This document shows, in pieces, positions 18,010 to 26,793 of a stretch of 64,000 bases of DNA. The stretch lies in contig JBOEGZ010000001.1 in the NCBI GenBank assembly GCA_050633705.1, positions 1 through 64,000 on the forward strand, given 5' to 3'. The notes below the pieces were generated by a model. That model saw only the letters and a list, made by a program, of their open reading frames with translations. It did no database searches and was not told the DNA's origin. A program made the position numbers and the translations under genes. The stretch is from JAJFHI01 sp050633705 (GTDB taxonomy: Bacteria; Pseudomonadota; Alphaproteobacteria; Rhizobiales; Hyphomicrobiaceae). Numbering within the stretch: position 1 is the stretch's first letter; the number at the start of each line of letters is the position of its first letter.

Positions 18010-18425
18010 TGTTTGCATCCCCGATTCGTAAGTCGCGCTGGGCCCAGCGGCCAAATAGTCGGAATTCGCCGATCAGTTCAATTGGCGTGATATTGTGGCG
18101 AAATTCTCTTTGTCCGATCTTGCGTCACCTGTTGCAAGTAAAAGACGCTGGATAAACGAGGCTTTTCGCGGACATTTTGGCGTTGTCTTAGCAGGAATTG
18201 GGATGGAAATTCATCTTTGCTGGATCGTTGGCGGGGAAATTCTCCAAAAAACGACGGTTGCCGCTTGTTTCATGTGGCTGATTGTATCAAATTCGCCTGG
18301 TCGCATGGCGACATAGAGAACGACCAGTTTCGTGCGGCGACCAAGACTTGGTTTTCGCCACGAGACAGAAATGAACAACACGTCGTTGGCCGATGCCTTC
18401 GACGACCGGCTAATTGGAGATGAAG
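18010..18425. other. Intergenic region upstream of the aa3 subunit IV / pnt genes
   Basis: About 415 bases separating a minus-strand exported-protein gene from the aa3 subunit IV gene. Short open frames exist on both strands, but none has a convincing Shine-Dalgarno or family likeness. The promoter of the pnt transcript is expected here; I cannot assign its -35 and -10. No repeats or RNA gene recognised. Confidence 0.45.
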
Positions 18426-18569
18426 ATGAGCCTTGATACGTCTGGCGGCCATAAGGCAATGGATTACGCAGAGCACACGCGTACTTATGCAGGTTTTCTG
18501 AGACTAACGAAGATCTCAGTTGTTGCATTGATTCTGTTGTTGGTCGGAATGTATGTTTTTCTCGTTTAA
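18426..18569 (+). CDS. aa3-type cytochrome c oxidase subunit IV
   Basis: A 47-aa protein, too short for ordinary gene calling. It reads MSLDTSGGHKAMDYAEHTRT and continues into YAGFLRLTK and a single transmembrane helix (about residues 31 to 47). The MDYxEHxxTYxGFLxLTK pattern followed by one helix is that of the small bacterial aa3 oxidase subunit IV. GGAG lies 7 bases upstream of the ATG. In many alphaproteobacteria this gene precedes pntA, as it does here, which supports the call. The core oxidase subunits are not in the window. Confidence 0.88.
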   Translation: MSLDTSGGHKAMDYAEHTRTYAGFLRLTKISVVALILLLVGMYVFLV

Positions 18570-18695
18570 TTTCTTCTCAAGTCGGTAAGTGGCACTCTTT
18601 GTTAGATTTTGGGTGGGAACAGCGGTCTTGCTCGAAATACTCTTTTCCTTCGTGAACAGCGAAGGTGTAATGAGTGTGCGAAATCAGGAATTTTT

Positions 18696-19835
18696 ATGGT
18701 AACGATAGCAGTTACTGCTGAGGGCGCTGACGAGCCTCGTGTCGCGGTGTCACCAGACACGGTAAAAAAGCTCACAGCTCTTGGATGCACAGTAAAAATC
18801 GAAAAGGGAGCCGGAGCGCGATCTCACTTCTCTGATGCTGAGTTCGAGAGCAAGGATGGACAGATCGTACCGGATGCTGAGGCTGCATTAAGTGGTGCCG
18901 ACGTCCTGTTAAAAGTTCGGCGTCCGTCTGTTGATGAGTTGTCGAAACTCAAATCTGGCGCAATTGCTGCTGCGATGATCGACCCTTACGGCGCAGCAGA
19001 TGCTTTGGCACCGCTTGCGAAAACCGGTGTGTCATTGTTCTCAATGGAGTTCATGCCTCGCATCACACGTGCGCAGGCGATGGATGTGCTTTCAAGCCAA
19101 GCCAACCTGGCAGGCTATAAGGCTGTCATTGATGGTGCGGCCGAATTTGGCCAAGCGATGCCAATGATGATGACGGCTGCTGGCACGATACCGGCAGCAA
19201 AAACGTTCGTTATGGGGGCCGGCGTAGCCGGGCTTCAGGCGATCGCGACGGCCAAACGTCTGGGAGCAATTGTTTCGGCAACAGATGTTCGCCCAGCAGC
19301 AAAAGAGCAAGTCGCCTCACTTGGCGGTAAGTTTGTTGCCGTTGAGGACGAAGAGTTTCTCGAAGCGCAGACCGCTGCTGGTTATGCCAAACCAATGTCT
19401 GAGGCCTATCAAAAGAAACAGGCCGAGCTTGTCGCTGATCACATTGCCAAGCAAGATATCGTCATCACGACAGCTTTGATCCCAGGGCGTCCTGCACCGA
19501 AATTGATCTCGCAAGAGATGATCAAGTCGATGCGTCCTGGTTCTGTGATCGTTGACCTTGCAGCCGAGCGCGGTGGCAACACTGCGCTCACAAAGGCTGG
19601 TGAGACAGTCGACGTCAATGGCGTCAAGATTATCGGAACTTTGAACTTAGCTGGTCATTTGCCCGTTAATGCTTCGAGTTTATACGCCCGCAATCTGTTA
19701 TCGTTCCTGACTTTGATGATCGACAAAGAAGAAAAGTCGCTCAAAATCGATTGGGACGATGAAATCATCCAAGGTACGCTCGTCGCCAAGGATGGGAAAA
19801 TTGTTCATCCAGCTCTGACAGAGAAGGCAGCGTAA
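18696..19835 (+). CDS. pntAA: NAD(P) transhydrogenase subunit alpha part 1 (NAD-binding)
   Basis: Peripheral NAD(H)-binding domain I of the proton-translocating transhydrogenase, which makes NADPH at the expense of the proton gradient. The 379-aa protein begins MVTIAVTAEGADEPRVAVSP and contains the Rossmann segment TFVMGAGVAGLQAIATAKRLGA plus the ATDVRPAAKEQVASLGG segment. It lacks the membrane part, which is in the next gene, as in Rhodospirillum. The frame opens at 18609, but the ATG at 18696 fits the family start. Its TAA overlaps the next ATG by one base. Confidence 0.96.
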   Translation: MVTIAVTAEGADEPRVAVSPDTVKKLTALGCTVKIEKGAGARSHFSDAEFESKDGQIVPDAEAALSGADVLLKVRRPSVDELSKLKSGAIAAAMIDPYGAADALAPLAKTGVSLFSMEFMPRITRAQAMDVLSSQANLAGYKAVIDGAAEFGQAMPMMMTAAGTIPAAKTFVMGAGVAGLQAIATAKRLGAIVSATDVRPAAKEQVASLGGKFVAVEDEEFLEAQTAAGYAKPMSEAYQKKQAELVADHIAKQDIVITTALIPGRPAPKLISQEMIKSMRPGSVIVDLAAERGGNTALTKAGETVDVNGVKIIGTLNLAGHLPVNASSLYARNLLSFLTLMIDKEEKSLKIDWDDEIIQGTLVAKDGKIVHPALTEKAA

Positions 19836-20236
19836 TGCAGCGCATGAATACAATTTTTAAAGGCCTCAGTCTCGTAGCTGTTTTACTGGGAATGAGTGCA
19901 GGCAGTGCATTGGCTGGCTCAGGCGGCGCGCCGATTAGTCCATTCGTATACCAGTTGATGGTGTTTGTGATGGCGATCTTTGTTGGCTATTACGTCGTTT
20001 GGAGCGTGACACCTGCGCTACATACACCATTGATGGCCGTGACCAACGCGATTTCATCTGTGATTGTTGTTGGTGCGCTTCTCGCCGTTGGCATTTCGCT
20101 CATTGGTGATAGCAGCGTGTTGTCGAAAGTCTTTGGCTTCATGGCGCTTGTCATGGCGTCGGTCAATATTTTTGGCGGCTTCCTCGTAACGCAGCGCATG
20201 TTGGCGATGTACAAAAAGAAAGAGCCAAAGTCGTAA
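19835..20236 (+). CDS. pntAB: NAD(P) transhydrogenase subunit alpha part 2 (membrane)
   Basis: Membrane segment of the alpha subunit, contributing to the proton channel. The 133-aa protein has an N-terminal hydrophobic segment and three further helices: SPFVYQLMVFVMAIFVGYYVVW, PLMAVTNAISSVIVVGALLAVG and VFGFMALVMASVNIFGGFLVT, matching the PntAB pattern including the TPALHTPLMAVTNAISS loop. It overlaps pntAA by one base (TAATG), so translation is probably coupled. Confidence 0.95.
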   Translation: MQRMNTIFKGLSLVAVLLGMSAGSALAGSGGAPISPFVYQLMVFVMAIFVGYYVVWSVTPALHTPLMAVTNAISSVIVVGALLAVGISLIGDSSVLSKVFGFMALVMASVNIFGGFLVTQRMLAMYKKKEPKS

Positions 20237-20299
20237 TGCATCTCAAATTTTGTCTCCGATACAATTCGTTGGTGCTGAATAGCGAGGAACATTCCAATC

Positions 20300-21706
20300 A
20301 TGTCTGCTAACCTCGTTGCTGTGCTTTACCTTGTCTCCGGCGTCCTCTTCATTATGGCGCTGCGTGGACTGTCCCATCCCGAAACATCCCGCCAGGGCAA
20401 TACCTATGGAATGATCGGTATGGCGCTCGCGGTGCTGACAACACTGTTTGTTGCAGCGCCTGACGGTTTGGTCTCCTGGTTATTGATCATTTCCGGCCTT
20501 GCTATCGGTGGTGTTATTGGTGGAAAGGTCGCGCGCGACATCCCAATGACATCGATGCCGGAGCTTGTTGCTGCCTTCCACTCGTTGGTTGGTTTGGCTG
20601 CTGTGTTTGTCGCTGCTGCGGCGCTCTATGCACCTGAAGCTTTCGGAATTGGTGCGGTTGGCGACATCGCCGGCGCGAGCCTTCTTGAGATGTCTCTTGG
20701 TGTTGCCATTGGTGCGATTACCTTTACTGGCTCGGTCATAGCGTTCGCTAAGCTTTCAGGTCGTATGTCTGGTTCGCCAATCATGTTGCCGGCACGCCAT
20801 GCCATCAATATCGCTCTGTTTCTTTTGATGGTCGTCCTCATCTACTGGTTCTGCCTGTCTGGCGGTTCGTCAGCCCTGTTCTGGATGATTACGCTTGTCG
20901 CGCTAATTTTTGGCGTGCTGATCATCATCCCCATCGGCGGTGCGGATATGCCAGTAGTTGTGTCGATGCTGAATTCCTATTCGGGTTGGGCGGCAGCCGG
21001 TATTGGTTTTACACTTGGCAACATCGCGCTGATTATCACAGGCGCACTTGTTGGTTCTTCTGGTGCGATCTTGTCGTACATCATGTGCAAAGGCATGAAC
21101 CGGTCCTTCATCTCCGTAATTCTCGGTGGCTTTGGCGGCGAGACTGCAGCGGTTGGGGGTGGTGATGGTGAACAGCGCCCCGTTAAGCTTGGTTCGGCTG
21201 AAGACGCTGGCTACATCATGAAGAATGCGCAGAAGGTCATTATCGTACCTGGCTACGGTATGGCTGTTGCTCAGGCACAGCATGCTCTTCGTGAGATGGC
21301 GGATACATTGAAAGAAGCCGGTGTCGAAGTGAAGTATGCCATTCACCCCGTTGCTGGTCGGATGCCAGGTCACATGAACGTTCTGCTGGCTGAGGCAAAT
21401 GTTCCATATGATGAGGTCTTCGAGCTTGAAGACATCAATAGTGAATTTGCCCAAGCTGACATTGCTTATGTTATTGGTGCAAATGACGTGACAAACCCGG
21501 CTGCAGAAGATGATCCGGCATCGCCAATTTACGGCATGCCTGTTCTACAGGTTTGGAAAGCTGGTACGGTCATGTTTAACAAACGCTCGCTTGCATCTGG
21601 TTATGCCGGCATAGACAACCCGTTGTTTTATCGTGACAACACGATGATGCTACTGGGTGATGCCAAGAAAATGACAGAGGAAATCACAAAAACGATGGCT
21701 GATTAA
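20300..21706 (+). CDS. pntB: NAD(P) transhydrogenase subunit beta
   Basis: Membrane domain plus NADP(H)-binding domain III. The 468-aa protein has eight to nine hydrophobic helices over residues 1 to about 265, then the NADP domain with VIIVPGYGMAVAQAQH, YAIHPVAGRMPGHMNVLLAEA, VIGANDVTNPAA and the closing KRSLASGYAGIDNPLFY motif. Together with pntAA and pntAB it makes a complete three-gene transhydrogenase. A terminator follows 30 bases after the stop. Confidence 0.97.
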   Translation: MSANLVAVLYLVSGVLFIMALRGLSHPETSRQGNTYGMIGMALAVLTTLFVAAPDGLVSWLLIISGLAIGGVIGGKVARDIPMTSMPELVAAFHSLVGLAAVFVAAAALYAPEAFGIGAVGDIAGASLLEMSLGVAIGAITFTGSVIAFAKLSGRMSGSPIMLPARHAINIALFLLMVVLIYWFCLSGGSSALFWMITLVALIFGVLIIIPIGGADMPVVVSMLNSYSGWAAAGIGFTLGNIALIITGALVGSSGAILSYIMCKGMNRSFISVILGGFGGETAAVGGGDGEQRPVKLGSAEDAGYIMKNAQKVIIVPGYGMAVAQAQHALREMADTLKEAGVEVKYAIHPVAGRMPGHMNVLLAEANVPYDEVFELEDINSEFAQADIAYVIGANDVTNPAAEDDPASPIYGMPVLQVWKAGTVMFNKRSLASGYAGIDNPLFYRDNTMMLLGDAKKMTEEITKTMAD

Positions 21707-21736
21707 TTTGACAGCCACAGGTGATTGCAAGAACAT

Positions 21737-21769
21737 AAAAACCGCGCTCGTAACTGAGTGCGGTTTTTT
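21737..21769 (+). terminator. Intrinsic terminator of the pnt operon
   Basis: A stem ACCGCGCTC/GAGTGCGGT (arms at 21741-21749 and 21756-21764, one G-U pair) preceded by A4 and followed by six T, 31 bases after the pntB stop. Confidence 0.9.
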
Positions 21770-21929
21770 GCTGTGCTGGACTTTGTTAGGGGGAGCATTT
21801 GTGAAATGCTCGACAAACGACGTTTTACAACGTTAAGGGCAATCTGTTTCGCTCACAATTTCGTTACGTTTAAAAGACCGGCAATAGCGTTAGGTTAGCG
21901 CTTATGCTTTCACAAAACGAAAGAGACCG

Positions 21930-22439
21930 ATGCCCCAGAGCCTGACCGCCTACGCAATCTCCGTGTTCGTTTTGGTGTTGTCGTGGAGCATTCTTCAGAC
22001 ATCTTCGGCTGATGCTCGCCGCAGCAAAGCCAAAATCGCCGGCGTTGAAGTGAGTTGCAAAGATACACGCGGCCGGCAGGTTCAATTGCGGTCGGTTCGT
22101 GATCTGGGAGATGTTGGTCGTGCCTGGGTGGTAAGGGGCGTGCCGTTTATTGTCATGGACAAGGATCTCTTAAAGACATTGCCACCGAAATTGCGCTTGT
22201 TTTTTTACGAGCATGAATGCGCCCACCACAGACTTGGGCATTGGTATGCCATTACCAAGAACATCGAGCAGGAAGCCGATTGCTGGGCAATTAAAAACGG
22301 TCGCGATCGCAAACTTTTTTCGCGACAAGACGTGCGCGCGTTTGCTCCGTTTTTCGCCAACAGCAAAGGGACGAGGTGGGGGCATCTGCCTGGTCCACAA
22401 CGCGCTGAAAAACTTCTCGCTTGTTATGACGAGGAGTAA
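21930..22439 (+). CDS. Exported minimal HExxH metalloprotein
   Basis: A 169-aa protein with a signal peptide (residues 1 to about 29, ending SSADA). FFYEHECAHHRLGH (H95, E96, H99) is an HExxH zinc motif; NIEQEADCWAI about 15 residues later supplies a Glu and Asp in the arrangement seen in M48-like gluzincins. It is much smaller than a typical M48 peptidase and has no transmembrane segment after the signal. I read it as a small periplasmic metalloprotease or a relative. The family is not one I can name. Confidence 0.65.
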   Translation: MPQSLTAYAISVFVLVLSWSILQTSSADARRSKAKIAGVEVSCKDTRGRQVQLRSVRDLGDVGRAWVVRGVPFIVMDKDLLKTLPPKLRLFFYEHECAHHRLGHWYAITKNIEQEADCWAIKNGRDRKLFSRQDVRAFAPFFANSKGTRWGHLPGPQRAEKLLACYDEE

Positions 22440-22496
22440 GTGTTGCGCCACGAAGTGTGGGGGCAACCTAGCGGCAAACTTCGTGCAAAGTACCGA

Positions 22497-23132
22497 CTAG
22501 TGCGCGTTGGGTGGCAAGACCAATATTTGTCCGGCGCGTAGTTCCGAACGCTTCATATTGTTGAGCCCCATTAAATTATTCGTCGAAATGCCATTGCGGT
22601 GAGCGATCCCAAACAGCGTGTCGCCTGGGGCCACACGTACTGTCCGCCGCCCGTTTGCGTCGACGAAAACTTTGGATTTCCCAGCAAGCTTTGCTTGTCG
22701 CGTTCGATTGTCGATGGCGATGCGGTTGTGAGACCCGTTCCAGCGGTAAGAATTGCGTTTTCTGTCCGGTCCCGCGTACATGGGCAGTGGATCATAGGTT
22801 GCCAGCTCATCGTAAGGTATGACGGGGGGCGCTGGTGGTGGTGGGGCTGTTGCCTCGGCTTTCGCGACGGTCTCAGCAGGCCGGGTTGCAACAACTTTAG
22901 GTGCGCGTACAAGTGACGGGCGGTTTTGTGCTGAGGGTTGAGATGATAAATTTTGTCGCTCAATCGAACCGGTTGCGAGGCGATTGCGATCGTCGCCCCA
23001 GGAAAGAGCTGGAAAACTTTTGTTTGTAAGGCTTGGTGCGGCACATCCCGACAATGTCGCTGTGACAGTCGCAACCAACATTGCCCACAACAGTGGTCGG
23101 TCCTTTGCGGGAACTAATATCTGACTGCGCAT
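22497..23132 (-). CDS. LysM-domain lipoprotein
   Basis: A 211-aa envelope lipoprotein. LSGCAAPS near residue 30 is a lipobox. A Pro/Ala-rich linker follows, then a C-terminal LysM domain: VRVAPGDTLFGIAHRNGIS, NNLMGLNNM and LRAGQILVLPP. LysM binds peptidoglycan GlcNAc residues, so the protein probably bridges outer membrane and murein. There is no M23 peptidase domain, unlike NlpD. The ATG at 23132 is chosen for the better lipoprotein signal; an upstream ATG at 23168 is in frame. It is divergent from the alpha/beta hydrolase gene. Confidence 0.85.
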   Translation of the reverse strand: MRSQILVPAKDRPLLWAMLVATVTATLSGCAAPSLTNKSFPALSWGDDRNRLATGSIERQNLSSQPSAQNRPSLVRAPKVVATRPAETVAKAEATAPPPPAPPVIPYDELATYDPLPMYAGPDRKRNSYRWNGSHNRIAIDNRTRQAKLAGKSKVFVDANGRRTVRVAPGDTLFGIAHRNGISTNNLMGLNNMKRSELRAGQILVLPPNAH

Positions 23133-23272
23133 ACTCACTACATCCTTCAAATTGCGCGTTTTCTTCAAAATGGCGGGTTTGTGGTTAACAAAGTGTTGAC
23201 GGCAATTGCGATTGTGCGAATTCTATCGGTTGTTCTCGTTCCATCCTGATCTGCGGAAGGGTAGTTCTTGGT

Positions 23273-24190
23273 ATGGCTAGACGTGAGATTGGCAACGGTA
23301 AATCGAAAGATTGGAAAGCAATGAGTGCGGCAGTTTTTGTATGGCTGATTGCAGGGCTTATCCTTTGTGCCGTGTTGTTTTTGGGTGTACGTCGAATTGA
23401 GCATGTTCTGCTTTATGCGCCAGATACCCAACGCACGATGCCTGAGAGTGTTGGGCTTGGTGACGTTGTTGATGAAATCGTCCTGCCAACCCCAGATGGT
23501 GAAACCGTCATCGCTTGGTATCTGGCGGCTAAGCTGGATCGCCCAACAGTGCTTTATTTTCATGGCAACGGTGCATCACTGGCGAACCGTGCCGATAGGA
23601 TCGCGCGTTTTGCGAATGCCGGAATTGGTGTTTTTATGATGACATACCGCGGATATGGCGGATCATCCGGCACGGCTTCTGAAGTGGCAAATGTTCAAGA
23701 CGCCGTTCAGGCCTATAACCATGTAAGAGGGCTGGGTGTTGCGGCCAGTGACATCATTTTATACGGCGAGTCGCTTGGCTCAGGCGTTGCCACTCAGGTT
23801 GCGGCCCATCCTGAGATTGCTAACGAAATTGGAGGGTTGGTGCTTGATGCGCCTTACACGGCAATTGTTGATGTCGCGGCATTGCACTATCCCTATCTGC
23901 CAGCGCGTCTCTTGATGCGCGACCGTTACGAAACGATGCGTTACATCGGCAAAGTAGGCGTACCAGTGTTGGTGCTTCACGGTGAGGCTGATGGCGTCAT
24001 TCCTGTTGAGATGGGACGAGCTGTGGCTGCTGCATTGCCGGGTCAAGCAGAATTGAAAACATTCCCAGGTGCCGGACATACCAACCATGACGAATTTGGC
24101 TCGTTTGAAGCGATGTTGGGTTGGTTGGAACGCATTCGCTCGGCGCGTAAATCGCATCGCAGCGAGAGAAGTTTGTCAGCTTCAGGTTAG
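23273..24190 (+). CDS. Membrane-anchored alpha/beta hydrolase (ABHD13/BEM46-like)
   Basis: A 305-aa serine hydrolase with an N-terminal signal anchor (about residues 18 to 40). The nucleophile is in YGESLGSG (S167), the oxyanion region is LYFHGNGAS, the acid is in HGEADGVIP and the catalytic His in PGAGHTNHDEF. The order and the YRGYGGSSG motif match the BEM46/ABHD13 group, whose bacterial substrates are largely unknown. A bidirectional terminator separates it from the convergent rpsU. Confidence 0.85.
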   Translation: MARREIGNGKSKDWKAMSAAVFVWLIAGLILCAVLFLGVRRIEHVLLYAPDTQRTMPESVGLGDVVDEIVLPTPDGETVIAWYLAAKLDRPTVLYFHGNGASLANRADRIARFANAGIGVFMMTYRGYGGSSGTASEVANVQDAVQAYNHVRGLGVAASDIILYGESLGSGVATQVAAHPEIANEIGGLVLDAPYTAIVDVAALHYPYLPARLLMRDRYETMRYIGKVGVPVLVLHGEADGVIPVEMGRAVAAALPGQAELKTFPGAGHTNHDEFGSFEAMLGWLERIRSARKSHRSERSLSASG

Positions 24191-24245
24191 CGACGGGCCC
24201 GAAGCGTTAGAGAAATGCGAAATGGCTGCATCGCACTTGGCGCAC

Positions 24246-24285
24246 AAAAAAACGGCTGGAGGTTTTTGACCACCAGCCGTTTTTA
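24246..24285. terminator. Bidirectional intrinsic terminator
   Basis: AACGGCTGG (24251-24259) pairs with CCAGCCGTT (24273-24281), flanked by an A run on the left and a T run on the right. It serves the convergent alpha/beta hydrolase (plus) and rpsU (minus) genes. Confidence 0.9.
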
Positions 24286-24317
24286 AATATCTATTCTATA
24301 CCGTAAGAAATCGGTGC

Positions 24318-24566
24318 CTAGCGTTTGCCGCGCGCGGCTGGCTTACCGCGGCCCTTCATTGGCAATAGACCTTCGCGCTGTGCCTTCTTGCGCGCCAATT
24401 TGCGGGCGCGGCGAACAGCTTCAGCCTTTTCGCGGGCCTTCTTCTCAGATGGCTTTTCATAGAAATTCCGCAGCTTCATTTCACGGAAAATACCCTCACG
24501 CTGCATCTTCTTCTTGAGCGCTTTAAGAGCTTGATCGACGTTGTTATCTCGGACGAGAACCTGCAC
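24318..24566 (-). CDS. rpsU: 30S ribosomal protein S21
   Basis: Small-subunit protein needed for initiation. The 82-aa product starts MQVLVRDNNVDQALKALKKKMQREGIF, followed by the basic C-terminal tail (RRARKLARKK, GRGKPAARGKR) typical of alphaproteobacterial S21. The start is GTG with AAGGA about 11 bases upstream. Its leader contains a terminator-like hairpin with a T run about 45 bases before the start; see that entry. Confidence 0.97.
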   Translation of the reverse strand: MQVLVRDNNVDQALKALKKKMQREGIFREMKLRNFYEKPSEKKAREKAEAVRRARKLARKKAQREGLLPMKGRGKPAARGKR

Positions 24567-24611
24567 GCTGTGTCATTCCTTCTGGTGCTGGTGGAACACA
24601 TGATATGAAAC

Positions 24612-24643
24612 AAAAAAACCCGCCGCATGGCCACGACCATGCG
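24612..24643 (-). terminator. Terminator-like hairpin before rpsU / after purK
   Basis: On the minus strand CGCATGG-TCGTGG-CCATGCG (arms at 24637-24643 and 24624-24630) is followed by GCGGG and seven T (24612-24618). It lies 100 bases after the purK stop, so it may terminate purEK. Only 45 bases then remain before the rpsU start, little room for a full promoter, and a possible promoter (TTGTTA-16-TATTTG) lies upstream of the hairpin. It may therefore be a leader attenuator of rpsU instead. Confidence 0.6.
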
Positions 24644-24742
24644 CGAATTCAAATATCTCTTTCTGGCGGTGTAACAAAGCCCTCGGGACTTGTCTAGCGT
24701 ATCGGCGGTTTTGCCCCAGAAAAACGCCCAAAAGTTGCGAAT

Positions 24743-25843
24743 TTAGCCTGATTTTTGTGGGTCTAAATGGGTGATATGCCCCATTTTACGCCCAGGTCGG
24801 GCTTCGTTCTTGCCGTAGAGGTGAAGGCAGCCTTCTTCGTCGCCGTGCTTGCCTCCGGAGGCCAAATCAATCCAGGCATCAACATCTCGGCCAATTAGAT
24901 TGGTCATTCGCGCATCGCTGTGACGGCTGGTGGGGCCAAGTGGCCAACCCGCGACGGCGCGAATCTGATTTTCAAATTGGCAAACCGCACACGCGTCTAG
25001 TGTCCAGTGTCCGGAATTATGAACGCGGGGCGCTATTTCATTGACGATAAAGGCGGGCGAGGCCTCATCGCCCAGATAAAATAACTCGACAGCCAACACC
25101 CCGACATAATCCAACGCCGTCGCAATCGTGCGGGCAATAGAGCGGGCTTGTTCAATTCGGCTCTCGGGGAGAGGTGCGGGCACACTTGAGGTATCGAGAA
25201 TGCTGTTTCGATGCGTGTTGAGCGGAATATCGTAAAATCGACACTGACCATCGCCGCCGCGCACCGCCAATACTGAGACTTCATAGGCGAAATCAATTAT
25301 GCCTTCTAGGACAGCCGGTGCGTGGTCGATGGCGCCGAGGGCCCAGGAGGGATCTTGTGCGTCGAGAAGGCGGACTTGGCCCTTGCCATCGTAGCCAAGT
25401 CGTGTCGTTTTCAATATTGCGGGCGTGCCAATCGTTTGTAGGCCAGCGATGAGATCTGTTTTCGACGAGACTTCTGCAAACGGGGCAACTGCGAGATCAA
25501 GGTGTGCCAAAAACCTTTTTTCAACGAGCCGATCTTGGGCGACTTCCAAAGCTTTAGGACCGGGACGCACAGGCGTGAATTCGGCAGCAGCGGCGGCGGC
25601 TGACAAAGGTACGTTTTCAAATTCGTAGGTGATGACATCGACGGACTTGGCAAAGGTACGGATCGCGTCAAGGTCTTCAAAGCGCCCAACGGTTGTCGTC
25701 TTGGCAACGTCAAAGGCTGGGCCAGAGCTGTCGGAGTAGACGTGGCATTCCAAACCCAAACGTGCAGCTGCCATGGCGAGCATGCGGCCAAGTTGTCCGC
25801 CTCCGAGGATGCCAATGGTCGATCCAGGTGGAAGCGCGCGCAC
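24743..25843 (-). CDS. purK: N5-carboxyaminoimidazole ribonucleotide synthase
   Basis: ATP-grasp enzyme converting AIR, bicarbonate and ATP to N5-CAIR in purine synthesis. The 366-aa protein starts with PPGSTIGILGGGQLGRMLA and has the ATP-binding ILKTTRLGYDGKGQ, YEVSVLAVR and NEIAPRVHNSGHWT segments. I place the start at a GTG four bases after the purE stop, with GAGGA inside the end of purE. The longer frame to 25927 would overlap purE by 80 bases and adds unrelated sequence. Forms an operon with purE. Confidence 0.95.
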   Translation of the reverse strand: MRALPPGSTIGILGGGQLGRMLAMAAARLGLECHVYSDSSGPAFDVAKTTTVGRFEDLDAIRTFAKSVDVITYEFENVPLSAAAAAAEFTPVRPGPKALEVAQDRLVEKRFLAHLDLAVAPFAEVSSKTDLIAGLQTIGTPAILKTTRLGYDGKGQVRLLDAQDPSWALGAIDHAPAVLEGIIDFAYEVSVLAVRGGDGQCRFYDIPLNTHRNSILDTSSVPAPLPESRIEQARSIARTIATALDYVGVLAVELFYLGDEASPAFIVNEIAPRVHNSGHWTLDACAVCQFENQIRAVAGWPLGPTSRHSDARMTNLIGRDVDAWIDLASGGKHGDEEGCLHLYGKNEARPGRKMGHITHLDPQKSG

Positions 25844-25847
25844 GGGT

Positions 25848-26345
25848 TTAAACGTCCTCTGGCGTATCTGGAACGGATGCTGTCTGCTTTTTGCGGTAAG
25901 CAGCCAGGCGGGTTGCAATGTCCTCATCGTGCAACGCGAGGATCTGGGCTGCCAAAAGTCCGGCGTTGGCCGCGCCAGATGAGCCGATTGCTAACGTGGC
26001 GACGGCAACGCCCTTGGGCATTTGTACGATGGAATAAAGACTATCAACGCCCGACAGAGCTTTTGACTGGACGGGCACGCCAAGCACGGGAAGTGGTGTC
26101 AAGGAGGCAACCATTCCCGGCAGGTGGGCTGCTCCACCGGCGCCGGCAATAATAACGTGCAGGCCGCGCTCTTTAGCAGTTTTCGCATAGGTCACCATGC
26201 GATCGGGTGTGCGGTGCGCCGAGACGATGTTGCGGTCGAAAGCGATGCCAAGTTCGCCCAGAACTTCGCTTGCGTGGCGCATCGTCGGCCAGTCAGACTG
26301 ACTACCCATAATAATCCCAACGCGTACGTCTCTTTTGCTCATCAC
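25848..26345 (-). CDS. purE: N5-carboxyaminoimidazole ribonucleotide mutase
   Basis: Class I PurE, which rearranges N5-CAIR to CAIR. The 165-aa protein has VGIIMGSQSDWPTM, the SAHRTPDRM loop, GAGGAAHLPGM and VPVQSKALSGVDSL, all catalytic-core motifs. It starts at tandem ATG codons (26345/26342). It lies upstream of purK with a 4-base gap, so the two are translationally close. Confidence 0.97.
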   Translation of the reverse strand: MMSKRDVRVGIIMGSQSDWPTMRHASEVLGELGIAFDRNIVSAHRTPDRMVTYAKTAKERGLHVIIAGAGGAAHLPGMVASLTPLPVLGVPVQSKALSGVDSLYSIVQMPKGVAVATLAIGSSGAANAGLLAAQILALHDEDIATRLAAYRKKQTASVPDTPEDV

Positions 26346-26793
26346 AAATGTCCATTTTGGCAGGCGCGCAAGGCCGCTGTTTCCAAAAAAGCAAAAGCGG
26401 GAATTAGAGGACTAGAGCGCTAAACGCAAGCATTTCAGCTGACAGACATGTGGGTAGAGCCCGTGCATTTGGCTCTTGGCGTTTGAAAAATAGGGGGTTT
26501 TGTCAGTCTTTGGGGCTTTGGCCGATGTTTTGATGACGTCGCTGCTGCAACCTGGATTGGTCAGCGCGACAAGAATTCTCCGATTTAGGCGACATGCTTG
26601 TGGCGTGGCACAAGAGTCAAATATGGCAAGAAATAATACATCTAAGTAGCTGAAAAATATACGTATTAAAAGGGGCGCATGCCGACAGTTACAATTGTCG
26701 CCTTTCAAGCAATTTAATGTCAAACCCCCTCCGATAGGTTTTCCGATGGAGCTCTAGCTGAAGACTGAGCTGGTACTGGGAGAGGAAGACGTC
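26346..26793. promoter_or_regulatory. Long intergenic region upstream of the RTX gene
   Basis: About 450 bases between purE (minus) and the RTX gene (plus). The middle is AT-rich (about 26620-26672) and holds an 8-bp palindrome ATACGTAT (26659-26666). A short hairpin CGACA...TGTCG lies at about 26684-26701. The RTX Shine-Dalgarno (GGGAGAGGA) is at the right end. The RTX promoter is probably in the AT-rich part; no exact boxes can be assigned. A 103-codon minus-strand frame here has no family likeness. Confidence 0.5.

Noticed and set aside
18095..18316. 73-codon frame before the aa3 subunit IV gene
   Set aside because: No Shine-Dalgarno and no recognisable sequence; I treated it as chance.
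23180..23198. TTAACAAAGTGTTGAC as a CtrA-type site (TTAA-N7-TTAA)
   Set aside because: The second half is TTGA, not TTAA; one imperfect site in a 100-bp gap is not enough.
26412..26723. 103-codon minus-strand frame upstream of the RTX gene
   Set aside because: No family likeness; lies in AT-rich promoter sequence.
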